Shown: in pieces, positions 1 through 6,695 of the stretch
How the letters are laid out: every line of letters starts with the position of its first letter
Numbering within the stretch: position 1 is the stretch's first letter
Assembly (NCBI RefSeq): GCF_000331775.1
Contig: NZ_CAPJ01000054.1
Location: 1 to 6,695, forward strand
Direction: 5' to 3'
Source of the DNA: Xanthomonas translucens pv. translucens DSM 18974
GTDB taxonomy: Bacteria; Pseudomonadota; Gammaproteobacteria; Xanthomonadales; Xanthomonadaceae
DNA: 6,695 bases
Program-made: the position numbers and the translations under genes
Notes under the pieces: model-generated
Told to the model about the DNA's origin: nothing
What the model saw: only the letters and a program-made list of their open reading frames with translations
Databases searched by the model: none

Positions 1-2281
<2,281 letters not shown>

Positions 2282-2302
2282 TGCGTCCGGCCGGAGCCGC
2301 CT

Positions 2303-2323
2303 TGCGGAAAACCGCTATTTTCG
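2303..2323 (-). promoter_or_regulatory. A/T-rich inverted repeat in the tex 5' leader
   Basis: About 25-45 bases upstream of the tex ATG, the plus strand reads GCGGAAAACCGC followed by TATTTTCGC. GCGG-AAAA-CCGC is a perfect 4-base-pair stem with a four-base loop. GCG(G)AAAA can pair instead with TTTTCGC, with one bulge. The two pairings exclude each other. This is the only clearly A/T-rich spot in the gap, so it could overlap the tex promoter -10 region or form a leader hairpin. No convincing -35/-10 pair was found. Seen: the repeats. Inferred: any role. Confidence 0.25.
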
Positions 2324-2351
2324 CAGTGTCGGCGCCATCCGGGAACCCGTT

Positions 2352-2374
2352 GACAGGCGCCCCCCCGACCTGTC
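2352..2374. repeat. Inverted repeat GACAGG/CCTGTC around a 7-base C tract, possible terminator of the LOV kinase gene
   Basis: GACAGG (2352-2357) and CCTGTC (2369-2374) are perfect inverted arms of 6 bases. The 11-base loop contains seven consecutive C (2360-2366). It lies 35-58 bases beyond the LOV kinase stop codon and 71 bases before the tex start, so it could act as a weak terminator or attenuator between them. There is no T-tract on the minus-strand side, so an ordinary intrinsic terminator is not supported. Confidence 0.25.
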
Positions 2375-2409
2375 GGCGTCTGCTCACCCCAGCGTCCGCC
2401 CCGGCAGGA

Positions 2410-4038
2410 TCAGCTCACCCCGGTGGGACCGTCCAGCACGGTGCGCACCTTGCGGGTCAGTTCCTGGCGGTTGTAGGGCTTGGACAGCACGTCGAACTCG
2501 GCGCCGCCGGCGTCGGTACGCTCGATCGACGTCTCGGCATAGCCGGTGGTCAGCAGCACCTTGATCTTGGGCCGGCGCCGCCGCGCCTCGCGCGCCAGCA
2601 TCACCCCGTTGAGCCCGCCGGGCATGATCAGGTCAGAATACAGCAGGTCCACCTGCAGTCCGTTGTCGAGCAGTTCCAGCGCTTCGCGCGCGTTGTGCGC
2701 GACGTGGGTGGCGTAGCCCTGGTCCTCCAGGAACAACCGCGCCAGTTCGGCGATGTCCGGCCGGTCCTCCACGATCAGGATCGTCTCGTCGCCCTGCCGG
2801 TCGGAGGCGCGGCGCGCACGCGAGTCGCGCGGCGACATGTTCTCGATATTGTCGTCGATCGGGAAGTACAGCCGCACCGTGGTGCCGTGGCCGTGTTCCG
2901 AATACAGCCGCACCGCACCGCCGGACTGCTTGGCGAAGCCGTACACCATCGACAGGCCCAGGCCGGTGCCCTTGCCTTCTTCCTTGGTGGTGAAGAACGG
3001 ATCCAGCACCCGCGCCAACACCTCCGGCGGCATGCCGCTGCCGTTGTCGGTGACCGACACGCAGACGTAGTGGCCGGGCAGCAGATTGTCGTAGGTGGTG
3101 GGTTCGTCAGCGCGGATCGAGACGTTGCGGGTCTGGATCACCAGGCGCCGCGCGGGCTGCTCGGCCATCGCATCGCGCGCGTTGATCAGGATGTTCAACA
3201 GCGCCACTTCGGCCTGGGTCGGATCGATCCGGCAGTTGCGCAGGTCGGCCGCCAGGTCCAGCGAAAACGCGATGCCGTCGCCCAGGGTGCGCTCGGCCAC
3301 ATCGCTCATGCCGGCGACCAGCGCGTTGAGATTGAGCACCCGCCCTTCCAGCTTCTGCTTGCGCGCGAAGGCCAGCAGTTGCTGGGTCAGCCTCGCGGCC
3401 TGGCCGGAGGCGTCGCGCGCGCGCTCCACGCTCTTGCGCAGCCGCGCCGGATCCAGCGGCTCGCGCTCCAGGCCATGCTCGATCAATTCCAGATAACCGG
3501 ACATGACCTGCAGCAGGTTGTTGAAGTCGTGCGCGATCCCGCCGGTCAGCTGGCCCAGCGCCTCCATCTTCTGCGCCTGGCGCAACGCGTCCTCGGTATC
3601 GCGGCGGCGGCTGACGTCCAGCTGCGAGCCGAAGTAATAGACCAGCTCGCCGTGCTCGTTGTAGACCGGCGAGATGAACAACGCGTTCCAGAAACTGGAA
3701 CCGTCCTTGCGGTAGTTGAGGATCTCCACCGCCACTTCGCTGCGCGCGGCGATCGCCTCGCGCACGCTGTCCACGGTGTCGCGGTCGGTGTCGGGTCCTT
3801 GCAGGAAGCGGCAGTTGTTGCCGAGCAGCTCTTCGCTGCTGTAGCCGGTCATCTCCAGGAACGCGCGGTTGACGAACACGATCGGATTGTCCGCCTGGCG
3901 CGGATCGGTGACGATCATCGGCATGCGCGTGGTTTCCACGGCGGCGAAGAAGATATCGCTGCGGTGCTCGGACAGATCGGCGGTGGTACTTTCGTGGACG
4001 GTGACGCGTGGGGCCTTGCGGGTATCGGGTGCGGGCAT
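2410..4038 (-). CDS. LOV-domain hybrid sensor histidine kinase with C-terminal receiver (blue-light photoreceptor type)
   Basis: The protein has 542 residues if it starts at the ATG at 4038. The LOV/PAS domain covers about residues 28-145. It has the signature GNNCRFLQ (73-80), with Cys76 as the expected flavin C4a adduct residue, and the flavin-contact positions Asn108 (NYRKDG), Asn118 (FWN) and Gln139 (GSQ). The kinase core follows: phospho-acceptor His170 in [12 protein letters not shown]-box Asn286 (NARDAM), G1 DNGSG (331-335), F-box DPFFTTK (346-352) and G2 GKGTGLGLS (355-363). A receiver fills about 419-537, with acidic Glu424/Asp425, phospho-acceptor Asp469 (SDLIMP), Thr497/498 and Lys520 (SKPY). 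No transmembrane segment is seen, so it should be a soluble cytosolic light or redox sensor. Xanthomonas species are known to carry such LOV hybrid kinases, which affect adhesion, motility and virulence. A GTG at 4092 would add 18 residues. Neither start has a clear ribosome binding site. I prefer the ATG because a palindrome sits between the two. Confidence 0.96.
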   Translation of the reverse strand: MPAPDTRKAPRVTVHESTTADLSEHRSDIFFAAVETTRMPMIVTDPRQADNPIVFVNRAFLEMTGYSSEELLGNNCRFLQGPDTDRDTVDSVREAIAARSEVAVEILNYRKDGSSFWNALFISPVYNEHGELVYYFGSQLDVSRRRDTEDALRQAQKMEALGQLTGGIAHDFNNLLQVMSGYLELIEHGLEREPLDPARLRKSVERARDASGQAARLTQQLLAFARKQKLEGRVLNLNALVAGMSDVAERTLGDGIAFSLDLAADLRNCRIDPTQAEVALLNILINARDAMAEQPARRLVIQTRNVSIRADEPTTYDNLLPGHYVCVSVTDNGSGMPPEVLARVLDPFFTTKEEGKGTGLGLSMVYGFAKQSGGAVRLYSEHGHGTTVRLYFPIDDNIENMSPRDSRARRASDRQGDETILIVEDRPDIAELARLFLEDQGYATHVAHNAREALELLDNGLQVDLLYSDLIMPGGLNGVMLAREARRRRPKIKVLLTTGYAETSIERTDAGGAEFDVLSKPYNRQELTRKVRTVLDGPTGVS

Positions 4039-4070
4039 GTTCGAAGGCAGATCGATGCGAACCGTTGCTG

Positions 4071-4086
4071 GCCCGCCTAGGCGGGC
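4071..4086. repeat. Perfect 16-base palindrome upstream of the LOV kinase
   Basis: GCCCGCCTAGGCGGGC is identical to its own reverse complement. It begins 33 bases upstream of the preferred LOV kinase ATG and lies 28 bases beyond the stop of the 71-residue gene. It could be an operator for a dimeric regulator, part of a terminator or attenuator (no T-tract and no loop, so a cruciform rather than a classic hairpin), or chance within coding sequence if the upstream GTG start is used. The core contains CTAG, a tetranucleotide that is rare in many proteobacteria. Confidence 0.45.
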
Positions 4087-4113
4087 GGCCACGCCGGGGT
4101 CCGCATGCCGGCG

Positions 4114-4329
4114 TCAACGCGAATAATACTGGTGCAATCGCTCCACCACGATCTCGTCCTGCAGCGATTCCAGCGCCATGATCCGGACCCGGCGGTCGCT
4201 CAGCGCCAGCACGCGCTCGACATAGATTTCCGGCCCGGCGTCGGTCTCTTTCATCGATTTGCTGAAGCCATAGGGCATCACGCCCTTCTGGCCATCCTTG
4301 CTGCCACCGATATACAGAACGACCGACAT
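4114..4329 (-). CDS. Small hypothetical protein, 71 residues, upstream of the LOV kinase
   Basis: I do not recognise the family with confidence. The protein starts MSVVLYIGGSKDGQKG and ends VVERLHQYYSR. It is soluble and charged, with no signal peptide, membrane segment or cysteine. A YIGGSKDG turn near the N-terminus is followed by a predicted strand-helix pattern (PEIYVERVLAL, then RIMALESLQDEIVVERL). The start is well supported: AGAGGAAG lies four bases before the ATG at 4329-4327. The frame stays open upstream to 4449, but that extension has no ribosome binding site and an unlikely, Cys/Arg-rich N-terminus. It is 75 bases upstream of the LOV kinase ATG (21 from the GTG) on the same strand, so co-transcription is possible. 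It could be a partner of the kinase, an unrelated housekeeping protein, or a phage-derived remnant. Confidence 0.8.
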   Translation of the reverse strand: MSVVLYIGGSKDGQKGVMPYGFSKSMKETDAGPEIYVERVLALSDRRVRIMALESLQDEIVVERLHQYYSR

Positions 4330-4333
4330 GACG

Positions 4334-4341
4334 CTTCCTCT
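4334..4341 (-). promoter_or_regulatory. Ribosome binding site of the 71-residue gene
   Basis: On the minus strand, AGAGGAAG precedes the ATG at 4329 by four bases. It is among the clearest Shine-Dalgarno matches in the window. It decides the 4329 start over the longer open frame that begins at 4449. Confidence 0.7.
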
Positions 4342-4369
4342 GCTTGGAATTGGTAGAGCTGGCGAGCAG

Positions 4370-4398
4370 CCTACACAGCGCATCGTGACGGATGTCTG
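4370..4398 (-). promoter_or_regulatory. Weak candidate sigma70-type promoter for the 71-residue gene (and possibly the LOV kinase)
   Basis: Read on the minus strand, CAGACA (4398-4393, four of six matches to TTGACA) is separated by exactly 17 bases from TGTAGG (4375-4370, three of six matches to TATAAT). It sits about 40 bases upstream of the ATG at 4329. Spacing is ideal but the -10 match is poor, as is common in high-GC genomes. Inference only. Confidence 0.25.
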
Positions 4399-4400
4399 CA

Positions 4401-4415
4401 CGCGGGTTAATCGCG
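4401..4415. repeat. TTAA-centred imperfect inverted repeat, left copy
   Basis: CGCGGGTTAATCGCG has 4-base perfect arms (CGCG/CGCG) around GGTTAAT. It lies in the divergent region between the 71-residue gene and the oxidoreductase, just upstream of the candidate minus-strand promoter. It shares the core GGTTAAnC with the inverted repeat at 4449-4465, read on the opposite strand. This is possibly one half of a regulator binding pair. Role not shown. Confidence 0.3.
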
Positions 4416-4448
4416 GCTGTCGCCAGCACAGGGCCTGCCCGCATCTCA

Positions 4449-4465
4449 CGCCGGCTTAACCGGCG
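4449..4465. repeat. TTAA-centred inverted repeat, right copy
   Basis: CGCCGGCTTAACCGGCG has perfect 6-base arms (CGCCGG/CCGGCG) around CTTAA. It lies about 40 bases upstream of the oxidoreductase ATG, a typical operator distance. It is the strongest symmetric element in the 176-base divergent region and shares GGTTAAnC, on the minus strand, with the copy about 49 bases to the left. It could be an operator or chance GC-rich symmetry. Confidence 0.4.
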
Positions 4466-4505
4466 GTGCGCATTAGTCGCGCACTCCCCATTGCAGCGAA
4501 CAGGC

Positions 4506-5717
4506 ATGGATCTCAAGAGCGGCTATCCTTTCTGGTCGGTGCGCAACGGCCTGATGCAGAGCTTTCCGCAATTGCACAGTGACCTGCGCTGCGATGTGGC
4601 GATCGTCGGCGGCGGCATCACCGCGGCCTTGATTGCTGACGAACTGATCGCGCATGGCCACGACGTGGCGGTGCTGGAGCAACGCGACATCGGCTGGGGC
4701 AGCACCTCGGCCAGCACCGCGCTGCTGCAATACGAGATCGACACGCACATGCTCGATCTGGCCAAGCGCTACAGCGAAGACGCCGCCGCCCTCGCCTACC
4801 GTTCCTGCGCGCAGGCGCTGGAGCAGTTGCGTGCGCTGGTGCGGCCGCTGCGCGACGTCGATTTCGGCTGGAACGACAGCCTCTACTACGCCAGCCGCCG
4901 TCGCCACGTCCGCGTGCTGCAGCAGGAACTGCAACTGCGCGCGCGCCACGGGCTGGACGTGGAATGGCTGGATGCGCAGGCCTTGCGCAGCGCCTACGGG
5001 GTCGAGGCGTATGGCGCGATCCTCAGCCACCAGGCCGCACGCGTGGATCCCTATCGCCTGACCTATCGCCTGCTCGGCCGCGCGCTCAAGCGCGGTGCCG
5101 GCGTCTACGACCGCACCCGCATCACCGATATCCAGGTGAACGGCCGCGGCGCCATCCTGCGCACCGAGCGAGGCGTGCAGGTCCGCGCCGGCCATGTGGT
5201 GATGGCCGCCGGCTATGCCAGCCAGGGTTGGCTGGACCAGCGCGTGGCCAGGAACCGCAGCAGCTACGCCTTCGTCAGCGATCCGCTGGACGACGCCCAG
5301 CTCGGCGCACTGAAGGACACCATGGTGTGGGAAAGCGCGCGCCCCTACCTGTATCTGCGCAGCACCGGCAATGGCCGCATCGTCGCCGGCGGCGAGGACG
5401 ACAGCGTGGATATTCCCGCGCGCCGCGATGCGCGGGTGGACGCCAAGGCGCGTAAGCTGTGCCGCAAGATCGCCAAGGCGCTGCCGGGCCTTGAAGTGCA
5501 GCCGACCTTCGCCTGGGCTGGCACCTTCGCCGAGACCGCCGACGGCCTGCCGTTCTTCGGCCCGCACCCGCAGCACGGGCCGCGCATGCAGTTCGCGATG
5601 GCCTACGGCGGCAACGGCATCACCTACAGCATGCTCGGCGCCGGCCTGCTGCGCGCGCAGATCGAGCGCCGTGCGCATCCATTGCAGCGACTGTTCGGTT
5701 TCACGCGGCTGGACTGA
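4506..5717 (+). CDS. FAD-dependent oxidoreductase, DAO (D-amino-acid oxidase-like) family
   Basis: The 403-residue protein is cytosolic, with no signal peptide. It has the typical start of this subfamily (MDLKSGYPFWSVRNG), then a Rossmann FAD-binding fold. That fold has a beta-alpha-beta dinucleotide motif VAIVGGGITAAL (31-42) and the ribose-binding acidic residue Glu58 (VAVLEQR). A flavin-proximal segment GWGSTSASTALL (63-74) follows. A second nucleotide-binding strand appears later as VVMAAGYASQGW. The C-terminal flavin-contacting region contains AWAGTFAETADGLPFFGP and then AYGGNGITYSMLGAGLL, as in glycine/sarcosine oxidase-like DAO proteins. The substrate cannot be told from sequence; an amine or amino acid is likely for the family. 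The third glycine of GxGxxG is Ala40. The ATG at 4506 was chosen because it restores the family N-terminus; upstream in-frame starts add an arginine-rich, unconserved extension. The Shine-Dalgarno is weak. The gene is monocistronic and convergent with the HExxH gene, with 3 bases between stops. Confidence 0.93.
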   Translation: MDLKSGYPFWSVRNGLMQSFPQLHSDLRCDVAIVGGGITAALIADELIAHGHDVAVLEQRDIGWGSTSASTALLQYEIDTHMLDLAKRYSEDAAALAYRSCAQALEQLRALVRPLRDVDFGWNDSLYYASRRRHVRVLQQELQLRARHGLDVEWLDAQALRSAYGVEAYGAILSHQAARVDPYRLTYRLLGRALKRGAGVYDRTRITDIQVNGRGAILRTERGVQVRAGHVVMAAGYASQGWLDQRVARNRSSYAFVSDPLDDAQLGALKDTMVWESARPYLYLRSTGNGRIVAGGEDDSVDIPARRDARVDAKARKLCRKIAKALPGLEVQPTFAWAGTFAETADGLPFFGPHPQHGPRMQFAMAYGGNGITYSMLGAGLLRAQIERRAHPLQRLFGFTRLD

Positions 5718-5720
5718 GCG

Positions 5721-6203
5721 TCAACGCCGCCACGGCCACCAGCCGTGGCCGTGCAAGGCATAGTGGTCGGCGGCGCGCTCCAACGGGTTGCGCACGCCGA
5801 CCCCGCCGCAGGCGAAGTACACCGGCAGGAACAAGGGGCCGAGCAGCAAGTATTGGAGCACGTGGGCACGCTCGTGGTCGCCCAGGCGCACGTTCGGGTG
5901 CCGGCAGCGGCCGGCGGCATGTTCGTAGGTGGCGCACGCCACGTCCAGGTCGTCGGCACTGACCAGGATCACGTTGCCGAGCGTCAACGCGCCGCGCGGC
6001 CCCCACGGAAAGCGGTCGAACACCAGCGCCAGCTCGCGCCGGCTGACGTACGCGCGCGCGCCGAAGGGCATGGCGGCGAAGCCGGCGATCAGACCGAGCA
6101 GCGTATTGGGCGAGGTCCACAGCGCGCCCAGCGAAAAACCGGCCAGGCGTAGCGCGGCCAGCGCGGGCCGGGTCAATCGGCTTCGTTGGGGATCAGCAGC
6201 CAC
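5721..6203 (-). CDS. Small membrane-associated HExxH putative zinc metallopeptidase-like protein
   Basis: The protein has up to 160 residues. The most telling feature is DHERAHVLQYLLLGPLFLP: an HExxH motif (His110-Glu111-Arg-Ala-His114) leading directly into a hydrophobic stretch (117-131). NPLERAADHYAL follows, with Glu142 and Asp146 spaced like the third zinc ligand region (ExxxD) of gluzincin peptidases. The N-terminal third holds a hydrophobic helix or pair of helices (about 17-45). Residues 71-105 (GALTLGNVILVSADDLD, then CATYEHAAGRC) form the globular part, with Cys90 and Cys100 as a possible disulfide. I recognise this as an uncharacterised family; protease activity is inferred from the motif only. 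The frame starts at GTG 6203 and overlaps the end of pspC by 31 bases. A TTG at 6176 overlapping the pspC stop (TTGA) is an alternative giving 151 residues (MTRPALAALRL). Neither has a good ribosome binding site, which suggests translational coupling to pspC. Confidence 0.85.
   Translation of the reverse strand: MAADPQRSRLTRPALAALRLAGFSLGALWTSPNTLLGLIAGFAAMPFGARAYVSRRELALVFDRFPWGPRGALTLGNVILVSADDLDVACATYEHAAGRCRHPNVRLGDHERAHVLQYLLLGPLFLPVYFACGGVGVRNPLERAADHYALHGHGWWPWRR
5729..5753. terminator. Overlapping alternative hairpins at the convergent gene junction
   Basis: GCCACGGC (5729-5736) pairs perfectly with GCCGTGGC (5742-5749) across a 5-base loop. CACGGCCAC (5731-5739) also pairs perfectly with GTGGCCGTG (5745-5753), again with a 5-base loop. 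The element starts 12 bases after the oxidoreductase stop and lies inside the last codons of the HExxH gene (HGHGWW region). It could form the 3' end of the oxidoreductase transcript. No T-tract follows, so the terminator role is tentative. Confidence 0.45.
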
Positions 6204-6376
6204 AGGATCAGGTACACCAGGATGCCGGGGAACGCGGCCGAGGCGATCGAGCCGACCACGTACACCACCCGCAGCAGGGTCGCGCTCCAGCCGAAGCGGT
6301 GCGCGATGCCGCCGATCACGCCGGCGAGCATGCGGTCGTCGAGCGAGCGCGACAGGGTGCGGCTGGGCTGGGACAT
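6173..6376 (-). CDS. PspC-domain small inner-membrane protein
   Basis: This 67-residue protein has the PspC signature: an R-x-L-x-R start, then DDRMLAGVIGGIAHRFGWS (13-31), followed by two hydrophobic segments (about 33-47 and 49-63) ending LLIPNEAD. PspC domains sit in the cytoplasmic membrane. In enterobacteria PspC works with PspB to sense envelope stress and control PspA. Here it stands alone as a minimal single-domain protein, with no pspA or pspB nearby, so membership in a Psp response is not shown and I give no gene symbol. The start is well supported: AGGAG sits 8 bases before the ATG at 6376-6374. It lies 28 bases after the DUF5329-like gene and overlaps the HExxH gene downstream, so all three are probably one operon. 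Confidence 0.92.
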   Translation of the reverse strand: MSQPSRTLSRSLDDRMLAGVIGGIAHRFGWSATLLRVVYVVGSIASAAFPGILVYLILWLLIPNEAD

Positions 6377-6404
6377 GGCGGCGGCTCCTGCGGCGAAGGC
6401 GCAG

Positions 6405-6695
6405 CTAGTCTGGGCGCGACGCCGCCGACGCGGCGTGACGGCGCAGCGCGGCCAGTTGCTGCGCGAACCAGCTCGCCGCGTCCTGCTCGGGCTGGCCCGG
6501 ACAGGCTACCCGGTAGGCCGTCCCACTGCGACTGCTGCGGCTGGCGCCGCGCGCGATGAATTGCTCGGCGCTGGCGGCCAGGTCGCGCTTGCGCAGGTAG
6601 TCGTACTTGCGCTGCAGATGCGCCTTGGCCTCGGCCGCCGGATACCAGTTGCCGTTGCGCTGGAACCGGCATGGCGAGGCCTGCAAGGCCGCCAG
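6405..6695 (-). CDS. DUF5329-like hypothetical protein (N-terminus cut by window edge)
   Basis: 96 residues are visible, reading in frame from the right edge to a TAG at 6407-6405. Family-like features are CRFQRNGNWYPAAEAKAHL (9-27), KYDYL (30-34), AEQFIARGASRSSRSG (43-58) and YRVACPGQ (61-68). These match my recollection of the DUF5329 pattern (a Cys, an RNG-x-x-Y turn, a helix with KYxY, then S-x-SG-x-x-Y). Cys9 and Cys65 could form a disulfide, which fits a periplasmic location, but the signal peptide would lie outside the window. A TTG at 6686 is in frame but is not a believable start, because homologous sequence continues upstream of it. It is first in the visible cluster with pspC, 28 bases apart. 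Function unknown. Confidence 0.85.
   Translation of the reverse strand: MAALQASPCRFQRNGNWYPAAEAKAHLQRKYDYLRKRDLAASAEQFIARGASRSSRSGTAYRVACPGQPEQDAASWFAQQLAALRRHAASAASRPD

Noticed and set aside
2350..2355. Perfect TTGACA on the plus strand
   Set aside because: No -10 element lies 16-18 bases downstream and no plus-strand gene follows; the hexamer lies partly in the left arm of an inverted repeat.
4330..4449. N-terminal extension of the 71-residue protein
   Set aside because: The Cys/Arg-rich leader has no ribosome binding site, while the internal ATG at 4329 has a strong one.
4392..4505. N-terminal extension of the FAD oxidoreductase
   Set aside because: The 38 extra residues are Arg-rich and unlike the family, cross the likely promoter region, and the ATG at 4506 restores the usual N-terminus.
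3107..4516. 469-codon open frame on the minus strand spanning the LOV kinase, the small gene and the intergenic region
   Set aside because: It is out of frame with two supported genes and Arg/Pro-rich, without motifs.
4473..5678. 401-codon open frame on the minus strand
   Set aside because: It is antisense to the FAD oxidoreductase, which has clear FAD-binding motifs; this frame has none.
5745..6152. 135-codon open frame on the plus strand after the oxidoreductase
   Set aside because: It is antisense to the HExxH gene, with no ribosome binding site and biased composition. The minus-strand gene has a conserved-looking motif and operon context.

Overview
This is a high-GC window with dense, low-gap coding. 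It most likely comes from a Xanthomonas or a close relative in the Xanthomonadaceae. The main reason is the combination of a LOV-histidine kinase-receiver hybrid next to tex. Extensive antisense open frames fit strong GC bias at third codon positions. The genus is an inference from gene content and composition, not the result of a search.

Layout, left to right. (1) Minus strand, 1-2281: tex, an S1-domain nucleic-acid-binding transcription accessory protein, cut at its C-terminus by the window edge. (2) A 128-base gap holding the tex leader, with small inverted repeats. (3) Minus strand, 2410-4038 (or 4092): a blue-light-type LOV sensor joined to a histidine kinase and a C-terminal receiver. 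(4) A 75-base gap with a perfect 16-base palindrome. (5) Minus strand, 4114-4329: a 71-residue protein of unknown function with a good ribosome binding site. (6) A 176-base divergent intergenic region with two TTAA-centred inverted repeats. (7) Plus strand, 4506-5717: a DAO-family FAD-dependent oxidoreductase. (8) After a 3-base convergent junction, a minus-strand cluster runs from the right edge: a DUF5329-like protein (cut at its N-terminus), a 67-residue PspC-domain membrane protein, and a small membrane-associated protein with an HExxH zinc-peptidase motif.

How they may work together. The 71-residue gene, the LOV kinase and tex point the same way and may share transcription. The LOV protein carries the flavin-adduct cysteine, the phosphorylated histidine and the receiver aspartate, so it looks like a complete light-driven phosphorelay without a linked output regulator. 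The DUF5329-pspC-peptidase-like cluster looks like a small envelope operon: one probably periplasmic protein, one two-segment membrane protein and one HExxH protein. The oxidoreductase is a single gene transcribed toward this cluster. No mobile element, CRISPR array, tRNA or rRNA was seen. The items most worth following are the small gene upstream of the LOV kinase, the HExxH protein coupled to pspC, and the overlapping hairpins at the convergent junction. I see no clearly new multi-gene system.
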